From: Acidobacteriaceae bacterium
GTDB taxonomy: Bacteria > Acidobacteriota > Terriglobia > Terriglobales > Acidobacteriaceae
Reading direction: 5' to 3'
NCBI GenBank assembly: GCA_035944135.1
Contig: DASZBM010000010.1
Location: forward strand, 310,001-374,000
Length of the DNA: 64,000 nt
The notes under the pieces: generated by a model
The model's database searches: none
Told to the model about the DNA's origin: nothing
The model's input: only the letters and a program-made list of their open reading frames with translations
Made by a program: the position numbers and the translations under genes
Part shown: piece by piece, positions 52,502-60,371 of the stretch
Position numbering within the stretch: position 1 is the stretch's first letter
How the letters are laid out: every line of letters starts with the position of its first letter

Positions 52502-53638
52502 TTGCGTTCCCTGCGAACGATCCCCGCCCTCGCTCTGACCATCCTCTTCGCCGCCACAGCTCTCGCCCAAAAGCCTGCACCACAGCCAGACATCCTCATC
52601 TTCACCAACGGCGACCAGCTCACCGGTCATCTTGAGCGCGCCGCAGGCGGCTCCGTTGTATTCAAAAGCGACATGGCCGGCGAGGTCACCATATCCCTCG
52701 ACAAGGTGAAAGAGATTCGCTCCGCCGGCAGCTTCTCCATGCTCAAGAAAGGCCCGCCCAGCAAGACCAACCTCGTAGGCCAGGGCCAGATCAGCGTAGC
52801 CGAGGGCAACGTCTCCGTTACGCCGCCGGCGCAGCCGCCCGTCACGCTGCCCGTCAAAGACGTCGGCTACCTCATTGACACGCCTACCTACGATCGCGAG
52901 GTCCATAACGAAATCAAACTCACGCAGGGCTGGACCGGAGCCGTCACCGCCGGCGCTACCTTCGTCCGCTCCACGGACAACGACACCGTCTTCACGGCCG
53001 GCCTCGCTCTCGCGCGCCTCATCCCCACGGTCACATTCCTGCCGCCGCGCCAGCGCATGACCCTTAACGTGATCGAAACCTACGGCAAAGCCACCTCCGC
53101 CGTGATCCCCCAGACCGTTCCGCCATCGCCTGCCGCCATTACCAAGACCAGCATCTTTCACGCCGACGGCGAACATGACTGGTACTTCACCCCCCACCTC
53201 TACGGTCTCGCCAACCTCTCCTTCGACCACAACTTCGCCCAGGGCCTCTCGCTCCAGCAACTCTACGGCGGCGGCATCGGCTGGACCCCGTTCGAAACCG
53301 CCCGCCATCAACTCGACCTCAAGGCCGACATTCACTACGAGCGCCAGAACTTCTTCGTCGCCTCCTCGAACGTCGACCTCATCGGCACCATCTTCGGCGA
53401 AGCCTATAGACGCACGCTTCCCCGCAAAATTGCCTTCACCCAGACCGCCGAGTACATCCCCTCCTGGAACCACCCCACCGACTACTCCGCCCTGTTCACC
53501 GCCGGCTTCGTGCTTCCCACCTGGAAGCGCCTCGGCGTCACCTTCAACGCCACCGACAACTACCTCCACAACCCGTCACCCGGCTACAAAGCCAACTCGC
53601 TCCAGTTTGTCGCTGGTGTGAACTACGCTTTCAAGTAA
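52502..53638 (+). CDS. DUF481 outer-membrane protein
   Basis: 378 aa starting at TTG 52502, 6-7 bases after GGAGG. After a signal peptide (IPALALTILFAATALAQ) there is a short beta module (about 30-120; ILIFTNGDQLTGHLERAAGGSVVFKSDMAGEVTISLDKVKEIRS) seen ahead of DUF481 domains. A 12- or 14-strand beta-barrel (about 130-378) follows, with alternating aromatic strands and a terminal FVAGVNYAFK ending in aromatic-basic residues. DUF481 (YdiY-like) proteins are salt- or acid-induced outer-membrane proteins; the function is unresolved. Confidence 0.87.
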   Translation: MRSLRTIPALALTILFAATALAQKPAPQPDILIFTNGDQLTGHLERAAGGSVVFKSDMAGEVTISLDKVKEIRSAGSFSMLKKGPPSKTNLVGQGQISVAEGNVSVTPPAQPPVTLPVKDVGYLIDTPTYDREVHNEIKLTQGWTGAVTAGATFVRSTDNDTVFTAGLALARLIPTVTFLPPRQRMTLNVIETYGKATSAVIPQTVPPSPAAITKTSIFHADGEHDWYFTPHLYGLANLSFDHNFAQGLSLQQLYGGGIGWTPFETARHQLDLKADIHYERQNFFVASSNVDLIGTIFGEAYRRTLPRKIAFTQTAEYIPSWNHPTDYSALFTAGFVLPTWKRLGVTFNATDNYLHNPSPGYKANSLQFVAGVNYAFK

Positions 53639-53769
53639 CGTCGCGCGATAAACGACGAGCCTGTGCGAAATGTTGTCAAGTCCGGAAGCGCTTCAAACCC
53701 GCATAAACACTGGCTCAAAATGAGCGGAATTAATTACCTCCGATTTCGTAAAATAGAGATATAGACAAA

Positions 53770-53818
53770 AAGCTCAAAGCTGAAAGCTCATAGCTCGTAG
53801 CTGACCGCTCCGAGCTCT
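53770..53818 (+). repeat. Degenerate heptamer array (AAGCTSA), about 7 units
   Basis: Consecutive 7-mers AAGCTCA, AAGCTGA, AAGCTCA, TAGCTCG, TAGCTGA, CCGCTCC and GAGCTCT keep the GCT core in register for 49 bases. AGCT is self-complementary, so the array can also fold on itself. Confidence 0.88.
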
Positions 53819-53851
53819 CACGCGCGTGGACCGCACGCACTGCGCAAGTTG

Positions 53852-53891
53852 CTGATTCCAGATATTTTCCCCGCAAAGCCTCTGGAATCAG
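53852..53891. repeat. Inverted repeat upstream of the beta-barrel gene
   Basis: CTGATTCCAGA (53852-53862) and TCTGGAATCAG (53881-53891) are perfect 11-bp inverted repeats with an 18-base loop, followed directly by GATTTTGCA. The order hairpin, GATTTTGC and GGGGGAGGG about 90 bases before the ATG is also seen at 15905-16048 upstream of the FecR gene. Confidence 0.7.
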
Positions 53892-54048
53892 GATTTTGCA
53901 TTGTTGGTCCACTCGCAACTCGCCTGTTTTCAAGAATTTGACACAATACGCAGGGGGAGGGAGATACCTCCCTCGCTCCAATGTTCTAATGGAACGATGC
54001 GAGCACTTTATCGCTCGCCACGTTCTGTACTGCAGGAGTTTGCCCTCG

Positions 54049-54741
54049 ATGGATCTTCGGAAGTTCGCGGCTGGCTGCACCGCCGCACTCGCAGCGGTCC
54101 TCATCTCCACCGCTGCCGCTGCCCAAACCCCCACGACTCGCCACGAAACTAACTCCAGCCGCGAAGCTCGCATCCAGCGCACGATCAAGGACACCTACAC
54201 CCACCGCTGGGAAGTCTTCGGCGGCGGCGCCTACATGCGCTTCCACTCCGGCGAGTACACGCAGAGCAACAACGAGGTCACCTGGAACCTCGCGCCGCAC
54301 TACTACCTGAACCCCAAGCTCGCCATCCTGGTCGACGCCCGCGGCATGTTCGGTAACGGCAAACCCCTCCGCAACGGCAACCAGGTCCTCAACCCGAACC
54401 CGCAGATCAACGAGTACGCCTTCACCGGCGGCGCCAGCTACCGCTTCTACTCCAATCTGCGCTTCGCCCTCAGCGCGGAAGGTGCCGGCGGCATCGTCGA
54501 CGGCAACTTCTCCGGCGCCTCCAAGGGTCTCAACTACACCGAGACTGGCTTCTGGCAGGACGCCGTGCGCCCCGCCGCCGTCTTCAACCTCGCCGCCGAC
54601 ATCAACCTGTTCCCGAACCTCGCGTTCCGCGTGCTGCCCACATACGTCGTGACGACGTTCACCAGTCCCTCTGGCGGCTCTGTGCAGGGCAATCTCGGCG
54701 TCAACGCCGGAATCGTCTACCGCTTCGGCCGCCAGAAGTAA
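54049..54741 (+). CDS. Outer-membrane beta-barrel protein
   Basis: 230 aa from ATG 54049. The start is supported by CAGGAG upstream and a clean signal peptide (LRKFAAGCTAALAAVLISTAAAAQ). The mature chain is an 8-stranded barrel pattern of alternating strands (RWEVFGGGAYMRFHSG, NEVTWNLAPHYYLNPKLAILVDARGMFG, EYAFTGGASYRFYSNLRFALSAEGAGG, LNLAADINLFPNLAFRVLPTYVVTTF) and a final VNAGIVYRFGRQK with the aromatic near the C-terminus. It resembles the OprF/Surface-antigen-like porin-fold families common in Acidobacteriota. Role unknown. Confidence 0.8.
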   Translation: MDLRKFAAGCTAALAAVLISTAAAAQTPTTRHETNSSREARIQRTIKDTYTHRWEVFGGGAYMRFHSGEYTQSNNEVTWNLAPHYYLNPKLAILVDARGMFGNGKPLRNGNQVLNPNPQINEYAFTGGASYRFYSNLRFALSAEGAGGIVDGNFSGASKGLNYTETGFWQDAVRPAAVFNLAADINLFPNLAFRVLPTYVVTTFTSPSGGSVQGNLGVNAGIVYRFGRQK

Positions 54742-54777
54742 CCTTCTCGACTCCCACCCCAGGCGTACCATAGAGGT

Positions 54778-55029
54778 ATGTCGAAGGGCTGGGAGTCTAA
54801 GAACGTCGAAGAACAACAGGCTCAGAGCGCAGCGCCAAAGCCGCAGGGCGACCCTGCCGACGCAGCCTCAGCCGCCGACCGCAAGCGCCGCATCCAGGAC
54901 CTCGAGATGCAGCGTGAGCGCGTTCTCTCCGAGCGCACCTCCAGCCCCCACCGCCGCTCCGCCCTCGAACTCGCCCTCGCCACCATCGAGCGCGAGCTCG
55001 AACAGCTCGGCTGGTCCATCAAGATTTAG
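54778..55029 (+). CDS. Small coiled-coil protein of unknown function
   Basis: 83 aa. The Ala/Pro/Gln-rich N-terminal 30 residues are probably disordered. The rest (about 35-80, DRKRRIQDLEMQRERVLSERTSSPHRRSALELALATIERELEQLGW) is charged and forms two helices likely to pair as a coiled coil. There are 36 bases between it and the beta-barrel gene. Its TAG stop (55027-55029) is the start of a heptamer array. Acceptance rests on codon use and helical pattern. Confidence 0.6.
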   Translation: MSKGWESKNVEEQQAQSAAPKPQGDPADAASAADRKRRIQDLEMQRERVLSERTSSPHRRSALELALATIERELEQLGWSIKI

Positions 55030-55103
55030 AGAGCAGAGGATAGAGCGTAGAGGAGTGGGCGAAGCCGCTTTTACTCTCTACCCTCTACTGTCTACCCTCT
55101 AGC
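55027..55103. repeat. Inverted pair of degenerate CTCTACC heptamer arrays
   Basis: The left arm (55027-55056) is the complement-sense TAGAGNN array. The right arm (55076-55103) is CTCTACC, CTCTACT, GTCTACC, CTCTAGC. The arms are complementary at about 20 of 26 positions and could form a long hairpin between two convergent genes. The left arm includes the stop codon of the 54778 gene. The right arm includes the stop and the last five codons of the SDR gene. Confidence 0.88.
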
Positions 55104-55876
55104 TTTCCCCTCGTCAGCACGAACGGATTCGCCTGCGCCGTCGGCGTCAGCACCACCTGCTGAATCATCACGTGCGGCGGGCGCGTCGCGGTCCACACAA
55201 TCACATCGGCGATGTCTTCCGGTAGTAGCGGCTCGACGTTCTCATACGTCTTGGCCGCGCGCTCCTCGTTGCCGCGGAATCGCACACGGCTGAAGTCCGT
55301 CTTCACCATCCCTGGATCGACCGAGGTCACGCGCACCGGCGTGCCGTTCAGGTCCAGGCGCAACCCGTCGCTGATGAACCGCTCCGCAGCCTTCGTCGCG
55401 CAATACACACCGCCGTTCGGGTACGCGATGTGACCCGCAATCGATCCCAGGTTGATGACGTGCCCACTGCCGCGCTCCACCATGCCCGGCACCACCGCAC
55501 GCGTCACATACAACAGCCCTTTCACGTTGGTGTCGATCATCTCCTCCCAATCCTCGATCGCATCGAGGTACAGCTTCGTGAGGCCGCGGCTCAATCCCGC
55601 GTTGTTCACCAGCACCTCAATCTGCTTCCACGCTTCAGGAAGCGAATTCATCGCGCTCTCGACCTTGCTGTTGTCGCGTACATCCAGTTCGAAGATGTGC
55701 ACATCCTGGGCACCCAGGCTGCGGAGCTCTTCCTGCATCGCGCTCAACTTGTTTAAACGCCGGCCGCACAACAGCAGCTTCGCGCCTTCGCGCGCAAACG
55801 CCTTCGCGGTCGCCTCGCCGATGCCCGCCGTCGCGCCCGTCACAAACACAATCTTGCCTGCCAGAGAGTAGCTCAC
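55085..55876 (-). CDS. SDR-family NAD(P)-dependent oxidoreductase (YdfG-like)
   Basis: 263 aa. Rossmann motif TGATAGIG (13-20), NNAG (91-94), catalytic S145 and Y158-x-x-x-K162 (YCATK). R39-R40 after the second strand favours NADP. The pattern FVTGATAGIGEATAKAFAREGAKLLLCGRR and a late AKTYENVEPLLPEDIADVIVWTATRPPHVMIQQVVLTPTAQA are typical of YdfG, the 3-hydroxy acid/L-allo-threonine dehydrogenase. The last five codons and the stop derive from heptamer repeat DNA, which implies the C-terminus was extended or replaced by the array. Confidence 0.92.
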   Translation of the reverse strand: MSYSLAGKIVFVTGATAGIGEATAKAFAREGAKLLLCGRRLNKLSAMQEELRSLGAQDVHIFELDVRDNSKVESAMNSLPEAWKQIEVLVNNAGLSRGLTKLYLDAIEDWEEMIDTNVKGLLYVTRAVVPGMVERGSGHVINLGSIAGHIAYPNGGVYCATKAAERFISDGLRLDLNGTPVRVTSVDPGMVKTDFSRVRFRGNEERAAKTYENVEPLLPEDIADVIVWTATRPPHVMIQQVVLTPTAQANPFVLTRGKLEGRQ

Positions 55877-55962
55877 TGTTCCTCGCTTTCTCTTTTAGAG
55901 ATACACGAAGACCGCGATGAAGTTCATCGCGCTCTCGTCAAAGCGTTTCGGATGGTTGAAAG

Positions 55963-57627
55963 TTATTGCGGGTTCGCGACGCCGGTAGGATTCTGCGGCG
56001 GCGCCGGAGCAGGATTTGGAGCGGGCGCGGCAGCTGCTCCCGGTTCACCTTCCGGCTGCGTCTGGACACCAATCGCAGCACCCGAGACAACCAGGTTTAC
56101 GCGCCGATTCTGTTGGCGTCCGGCGGCCGTTCCGTTGTCCGCCACGAAGTTCGTCGCTCCGAAGCCTTGCGCGCTCACGCTGGCCTGCGGGACGCCATTC
56201 TGTACGAGGAAGTCGCGTACTGCGTCCGCCCGGTTTTCGCTGAGCGTCTGATTGTAGGCCGGAGCACCGGTCGAATCCGTGTAGCCCTCGATCTGAACCC
56301 GCAGGTTCGGATACAGCGTCAGGATCGTTGCCACCTTGGCAAGGCTTACCTGCGCATTTGGCTTCAGCGTGTACTTGTTCGTGTCGAAGAGCACATCGCC
56401 CATGTGCACGATCAGTCCGCGCGCTGTTTCGGTCGTCTCAAGAACGCTGTTCAGTTGCGTGCGCAGCTTTTCGCGTGCATCGGCGGCACTCTGCTGGCTC
56501 TGCTGAGCCTGGCGCTGGGCCTCGGCTGCCTTGGCGCGTTCATCGGCAGCTTCCGCTTCCGCGCGAGCACGCGCTGCGTCGGCCTCGGCCTTCTGAGCTG
56601 CAGCACGGTCTGCCGCAGCCTGTGCCTGCTGCGCTTCCAGCTGCGACTGCTGCGCCTGCATCTGCGACTGCTGCGCCTGCAACTGGGCCTGCTGTTTGGC
56701 CTCCTCCTGCTGGCGCTGATGCTCCTCATCCTGCTTGCGTAGTGTGGTCAGCCGCGCATCCTCAGCGCGCTGCACGGCCTCACGTGCATCCGTGATCTCC
56801 ATCTGCACATTGCGATGCTTGGAGTCCTGAATCGCCTGCGCGTTCTCGAGGTCGGTGTGAACCTCCTGCATGATGTCCGAAGCGTCCTTATCCGCTCCAA
56901 CCTGCTGCGCGATTCGCTGTGCGTTGTACGCCTCAAACAGCGCCAGAGGCACGTGTTCGCGATCCGTCACAGGCATAGGGTTCGAGTGCGCGCCCTCCGT
57001 GTTCGCATAAAGGCCGCGCGGCAGAAGCTGGTAGTGAACGTTCACTTCTTCCAGCACGCCCTGTGTTTTGTCCGAGAACACGTTCTTCAGCACAACCACA
57101 TCGCTCGGCTGCGAGACGGCGAAGTAGGGCTCGGCAGTCACAATCATTCCAAACGACTGGAAGGAGCTCGTCACATCAAGACTGGCCTTGTCGCCAGCCA
57201 GCTCAAGCTCTCCCAGGTTCTGCGGACGGCCGTCCGCGGAGATTGCCCACAGGACATACGTCAGATACTCTTTCCCGAAGCCGTTCGCCGGTGTGAGCCC
57301 GGCGAAATGAACCGAGACGTGCGTCTTGCCTGTCAGCGAATCCACCTTCGCGTCGCCGTGCGCGTTCGGCATCAACTCCGTGCCGACGAAGTTCACGTGC
57401 GTCGATCCTCTGCGGTTCAGATAGTTCACTGCATCGAGCTCTCTCTGCACCACCTTGACGTGATAGACGTAGACACCGTTCGGTCCCTGCGCCATTACGT
57501 TGGCGCTCTTCGCGCCGGGCGCAACGGTGGTTGGATTCGGCTCCTGCGCACGGACTGTGGAACTCAGGGCACATACCACCGAGAGCGCTGTCGAAGCGAT
57601 TGCAAAAACCTTCAGTTTGCCGGACAT
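55963..57627 (-). CDS. OmpA-family protein with long Gln/Ala coiled coil
   Basis: 554 aa with a signal peptide (KVFAIASTALSVVCALSSTVRAQ). Residues about 45-215 are a beta-rich domain (VYHVKVVQRELDAVNYLNRRGSTHVNF, GKTHVSVHFAGLTPANGFGKEYLTYVLWAI). Residues about 245-395 form a long coiled coil with Gln/Ala repeats (QAQLQAQQSQMQAQQSQ). A C-terminal OmpA domain spans about 400-525 (GDVLFDTNKYTLKPNAQVSLAKVA; IEGYTDSTGAPAYNQTLSENRADAVRDFL; GRQQNRRVNL), then a Pro/Ala tail. It likely projects across the periplasm from peptidoglycan. Same overall plan as the 33323 gene. Confidence 0.88.
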   Translation of the reverse strand: MSGKLKVFAIASTALSVVCALSSTVRAQEPNPTTVAPGAKSANVMAQGPNGVYVYHVKVVQRELDAVNYLNRRGSTHVNFVGTELMPNAHGDAKVDSLTGKTHVSVHFAGLTPANGFGKEYLTYVLWAISADGRPQNLGELELAGDKASLDVTSSFQSFGMIVTAEPYFAVSQPSDVVVLKNVFSDKTQGVLEEVNVHYQLLPRGLYANTEGAHSNPMPVTDREHVPLALFEAYNAQRIAQQVGADKDASDIMQEVHTDLENAQAIQDSKHRNVQMEITDAREAVQRAEDARLTTLRKQDEEHQRQQEEAKQQAQLQAQQSQMQAQQSQLEAQQAQAAADRAAAQKAEADAARARAEAEAADERAKAAEAQRQAQQSQQSAADAREKLRTQLNSVLETTETARGLIVHMGDVLFDTNKYTLKPNAQVSLAKVATILTLYPNLRVQIEGYTDSTGAPAYNQTLSENRADAVRDFLVQNGVPQASVSAQGFGATNFVADNGTAAGRQQNRRVNLVVSGAAIGVQTQPEGEPGAAAAPAPNPAPAPPQNPTGVANPQ

Positions 57628-57785
57628 TTCTTTCGTCTCCTTGCTTGCCCGCCAGACTGCACACGGCAGGCGCGCGCCTCAGCGGGCGCTCCATACAAGT
57701 GCGATGCGCGCAAAATTAGAAAGGGTGGCCCAACCTCGGGATGATGAAACCTATAGAAAAAGTTGCCTTAAACTGTTTAGCGCGA

Positions 57786-59333
57786 TTATTGGCCCAGAAT
57801 CGGCACGCCCGCGACCGCCATGCTGTGCGCGATCTTTTCCTTCCACTCCTCAGGACCGGTAATGTGCACGCTCGTTCCGTTGCTGTCCACGGCAACCGTA
57901 ACGGGCATGTCGACGACTTCGAATTCGTAAATTGCTTCCATGCCAAGGTCTTCGAACGCAACGAGGGTAGATTTCTTTATTGCCTTCGATACTAGATACG
58001 CCGCGCCGCCGATGGCCATCAGGTACACCGCCTTGTTGTCGCGGATCGCATCGATCGCTGCGACGCCGCGTTCCGCTTTACCGATCATGCCGAGAAGGCC
58101 AGTCTGTTCGAGCATCTGACGCGTGAACTTGTCCATGCGCGTTGCGGTAGTTGGTCCAGCGGGGCCGACAACCTCGCCGCGAACGGGATCCACCGGGCCG
58201 ACGTAGTAGATGAAGCGATTGGTGAAATCGACCGGCAGCTTCTCGCCGCGGTTGAGCATGTCGGTCATGCGCTTGTGTGCGGCGTCGCGGCCGGTCAGCA
58301 GCTTGCCATTCAGCAGCAGCACCTCGCCCGGCTTCCAGCTTGCGACTTCCTCGCGTGTGACAGTGTCGAGATTAACGCGCTTGCCGCCATGCGCTTCGTA
58401 GGTCATCTTCGGCCAGTTCTCAAGCGACGGCGGATCGAGATACACCGGGCCGGAACCATCGAGCACGAAGTGCGCGTGCCGCGTTGCAGCGCAGTTGGGG
58501 ATCATTGCGACAGGAAGATTCGCTGCGTGTGTCGGCCAGTCCAGGATCTTCACGTCGAGCACAGTGGTGAGCCCACCCACTCCCTGCGCGCCGATGCCGA
58601 GTGCGTTGATCTTGTCGTAGAGCTCGACGCGCAGCTTTTCGATGTTGGTTTTTGGTCCCCGCGCCTTCAGTTCCTGCATGTCGATCGGGTCCATGAGACT
58701 CTGCTTGGCGAGCAGCATCGCCTTCTCCGCCGTGCCACCGATGCCGATGCCGAGCATGCCGGGCGGGCACCAACCCGCGCCCATCGTAGGAATGGTTTTC
58801 ACCACCCAGTCGACGATGGAGTCACTCGGATTGAGCATCACAAACTTCGATTTCGCCTCGCTGCCGCCCCCCTTCGCAGCGACGGTCACGTCAACCTGGT
58901 CTCCGGGAACGAGCGAGACCTCGACAACGCATGGCGTGTTGTCCTTGGTATTTTTGCGGCTGAAGGCGGGGTCAGCGAGGATGCTCCCGCGCAGCTTGTT
59001 GTCGGGGTCAAGCCACGCCTCACGCACGCCCTCGTCACACATATCCTGCAGCGACATGGTTGCGGGGCCATCGCCTTTCATCAGGTGACACTCGAGCCCC
59101 AGCTTGATAAAGATGGTGACGATGCCGGTGTCCTGGCAGATGGGGCGGTGACCTTCGGCGCACATTCGCGAGTTCACGATGATCTGCTTCATCGCGTCCT
59201 TCGCGGCGGGCGATTGCTCGAGCTCGTAAGCGCGCGCGAGGTTCGTGATGTAGTCGACGGGGTGATAGAAGCTGATGTACTGCAGCGCGGCGCGCACGCT
59301 TTCGATGAGGTCGTCCTGCTGGATCGGTTTCAT
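57786..59333 (-). CDS. fumA: Fumarate hydratase, class I
   Basis: Iron-sulfur fumarase of the TCA cycle (fumarate to malate). 515 aa, with the alpha and beta regions of two-subunit fumarases fused in one chain. Three cysteines sit where the 4Fe-4S ligands are expected: C66 (HRPICQDTG), C189 (AGWCPPGM) and C281 (IPNCAATRH). The C-terminal part contains the swivelling beta domain with GPAGPTTATRMDKFTRQMLEQTGLLGMIGKAERG. The class I type is oxygen-sensitive; whether a class II enzyme also exists cannot be seen here. Monocistronic. Confidence 0.95.
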   Translation of the reverse strand: MKPIQQDDLIESVRAALQYISFYHPVDYITNLARAYELEQSPAAKDAMKQIIVNSRMCAEGHRPICQDTGIVTIFIKLGLECHLMKGDGPATMSLQDMCDEGVREAWLDPDNKLRGSILADPAFSRKNTKDNTPCVVEVSLVPGDQVDVTVAAKGGGSEAKSKFVMLNPSDSIVDWVVKTIPTMGAGWCPPGMLGIGIGGTAEKAMLLAKQSLMDPIDMQELKARGPKTNIEKLRVELYDKINALGIGAQGVGGLTTVLDVKILDWPTHAANLPVAMIPNCAATRHAHFVLDGSGPVYLDPPSLENWPKMTYEAHGGKRVNLDTVTREEVASWKPGEVLLLNGKLLTGRDAAHKRMTDMLNRGEKLPVDFTNRFIYYVGPVDPVRGEVVGPAGPTTATRMDKFTRQMLEQTGLLGMIGKAERGVAAIDAIRDNKAVYLMAIGGAAYLVSKAIKKSTLVAFEDLGMEAIYEFEVVDMPVTVAVDSNGTSVHITGPEEWKEKIAHSMAVAGVPILGQ

Positions 59334-59420
59334 AAGTCCACCAAAACTCTATTGTATTCGCGGGTTGCAGGACATTGCTGGGGCAGGTGGGGCTTGTAAA
59401 ATCGGGCTCTGGACGAAACC

Positions 59421-60371
59421 GTGAGCGACGCTATTGTAGACATCCGCGGGCTGCGCAAGGTGTACACCGGCAAAGTGCCGGTCACTGCTATCGACGGCAT
59501 CGACCTGCAGGTGCGGCCGGGCGAGCTGTACGGTCTGCTCGGACCAAACGGTGCAGGGAAGACGACGACGATTTCGATTGCGACGACGCGCGCTGTCCCG
59601 ACCGCGGGCGAGGTGCGGATTGCGGGGGTGGATGTCGTGAAGCATCCGGCGATATCGCGGCGCGCGATTGGCGTTGTGCCGCAGTACAACACGCTGGATC
59701 GGTCGTGCACGGTCGCGGAGAACATCCGGTTTCATTGCCTTTATTTCGGCATGAGCGGGCTTGAGGCACGAAGACGTACCGCCGAGCTGCTGGAGCAGTT
59801 CCGCCTGCATGACCGCGCCTCTGCGTATCCGCAGCAATTGAGTGGCGGCCTGGCCCAGCGGCTGCAGATTGCGCGCGCGATCGCACACCATCCGCGCGTT
59901 CTGTTTCTGGATGAGCCGAGCGCAGGCCTCGATCCGCAGAGCAGGATTGCGATGTGGGATGCGGTGCGTGCGCTGCGCGCTGAGGACATCACGGTGGTGC
60001 TCACGACGCATTACATGGAGGAGGCGGATGCGTTGTGTGATCGCGTGGCGATCATCGATCACGGCAGGATTCTGGTGGAGGATACGCCGGCGGCGCTGAA
60101 GGCGAGTGTTGGCGGCGACAAGCTTTACGATCTACGGCTGGCGCAGACCGCCGATCGCACGCGCCTCGCGGAACAGATACGTCAGTTGGCGGGTGTGACG
60201 GGTGTCGAGCCGACCGAGAGCGGGCTGCGAGTGTTGGCGCAGACGCGCGAGGGCCTGCTGCCGCAGGTGATTACGACCGCGAATAAGTACGGGCTGCATG
60301 ATGTGACGACAGCCGAACCAACGCTGGAGACGGTATTCATTCGGTTGACGGGGCGCGATCTGCGTGAGTAG
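59421..60371 (+). CDS. ABC transporter ATP-binding protein (DrrA type)
   Basis: 316 aa from GTG 59421. Walker A GPNGAGKT (41-48), signature LSGGLAQRLQIARA, Walker B VLFLDEPSAGLD, and TTHYMEEADALCDRVAIIDHG form a standard ABC-2 exporter ATPase. A C-terminal extension of about 90 residues ends TLETVFIRLTGRDLRE, as in daunorubicin-resistance-like ATPases. The permease gene starts within its last codons (8-base overlap), so the two are translationally coupled. Substrate unknown. Confidence 0.94.
   Translation: MSDAIVDIRGLRKVYTGKVPVTAIDGIDLQVRPGELYGLLGPNGAGKTTTISIATTRAVPTAGEVRIAGVDVVKHPAISRRAIGVVPQYNTLDRSCTVAENIRFHCLYFGMSGLEARRRTAELLEQFRLHDRASAYPQQLSGGLAQRLQIARAIAHHPRVLFLDEPSAGLDPQSRIAMWDAVRALRAEDITVVLTTHYMEEADALCDRVAIIDHGRILVEDTPAALKASVGGDKLYDLRLAQTADRTRLAEQIRQLAGVTGVEPTESGLRVLAQTREGLLPQVITTANKYGLHDVTTAEPTLETVFIRLTGRDLRE

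Larger units (their letters stand above)
53639..54048. other. 410-base intergenic region upstream of the beta-barrel gene
   Basis: Lies between the DUF481 gene and the next plus-strand gene. It holds the AAGCTSA heptamer array (53770-53818), an 11-bp inverted repeat (53852-53891), the tract GGGGGAGGG (53953-53961), a TTGACA at 53937 and the ribosome site CAGGAG (54032-54037). I see no coding sequence in it. Confidence 0.6.
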
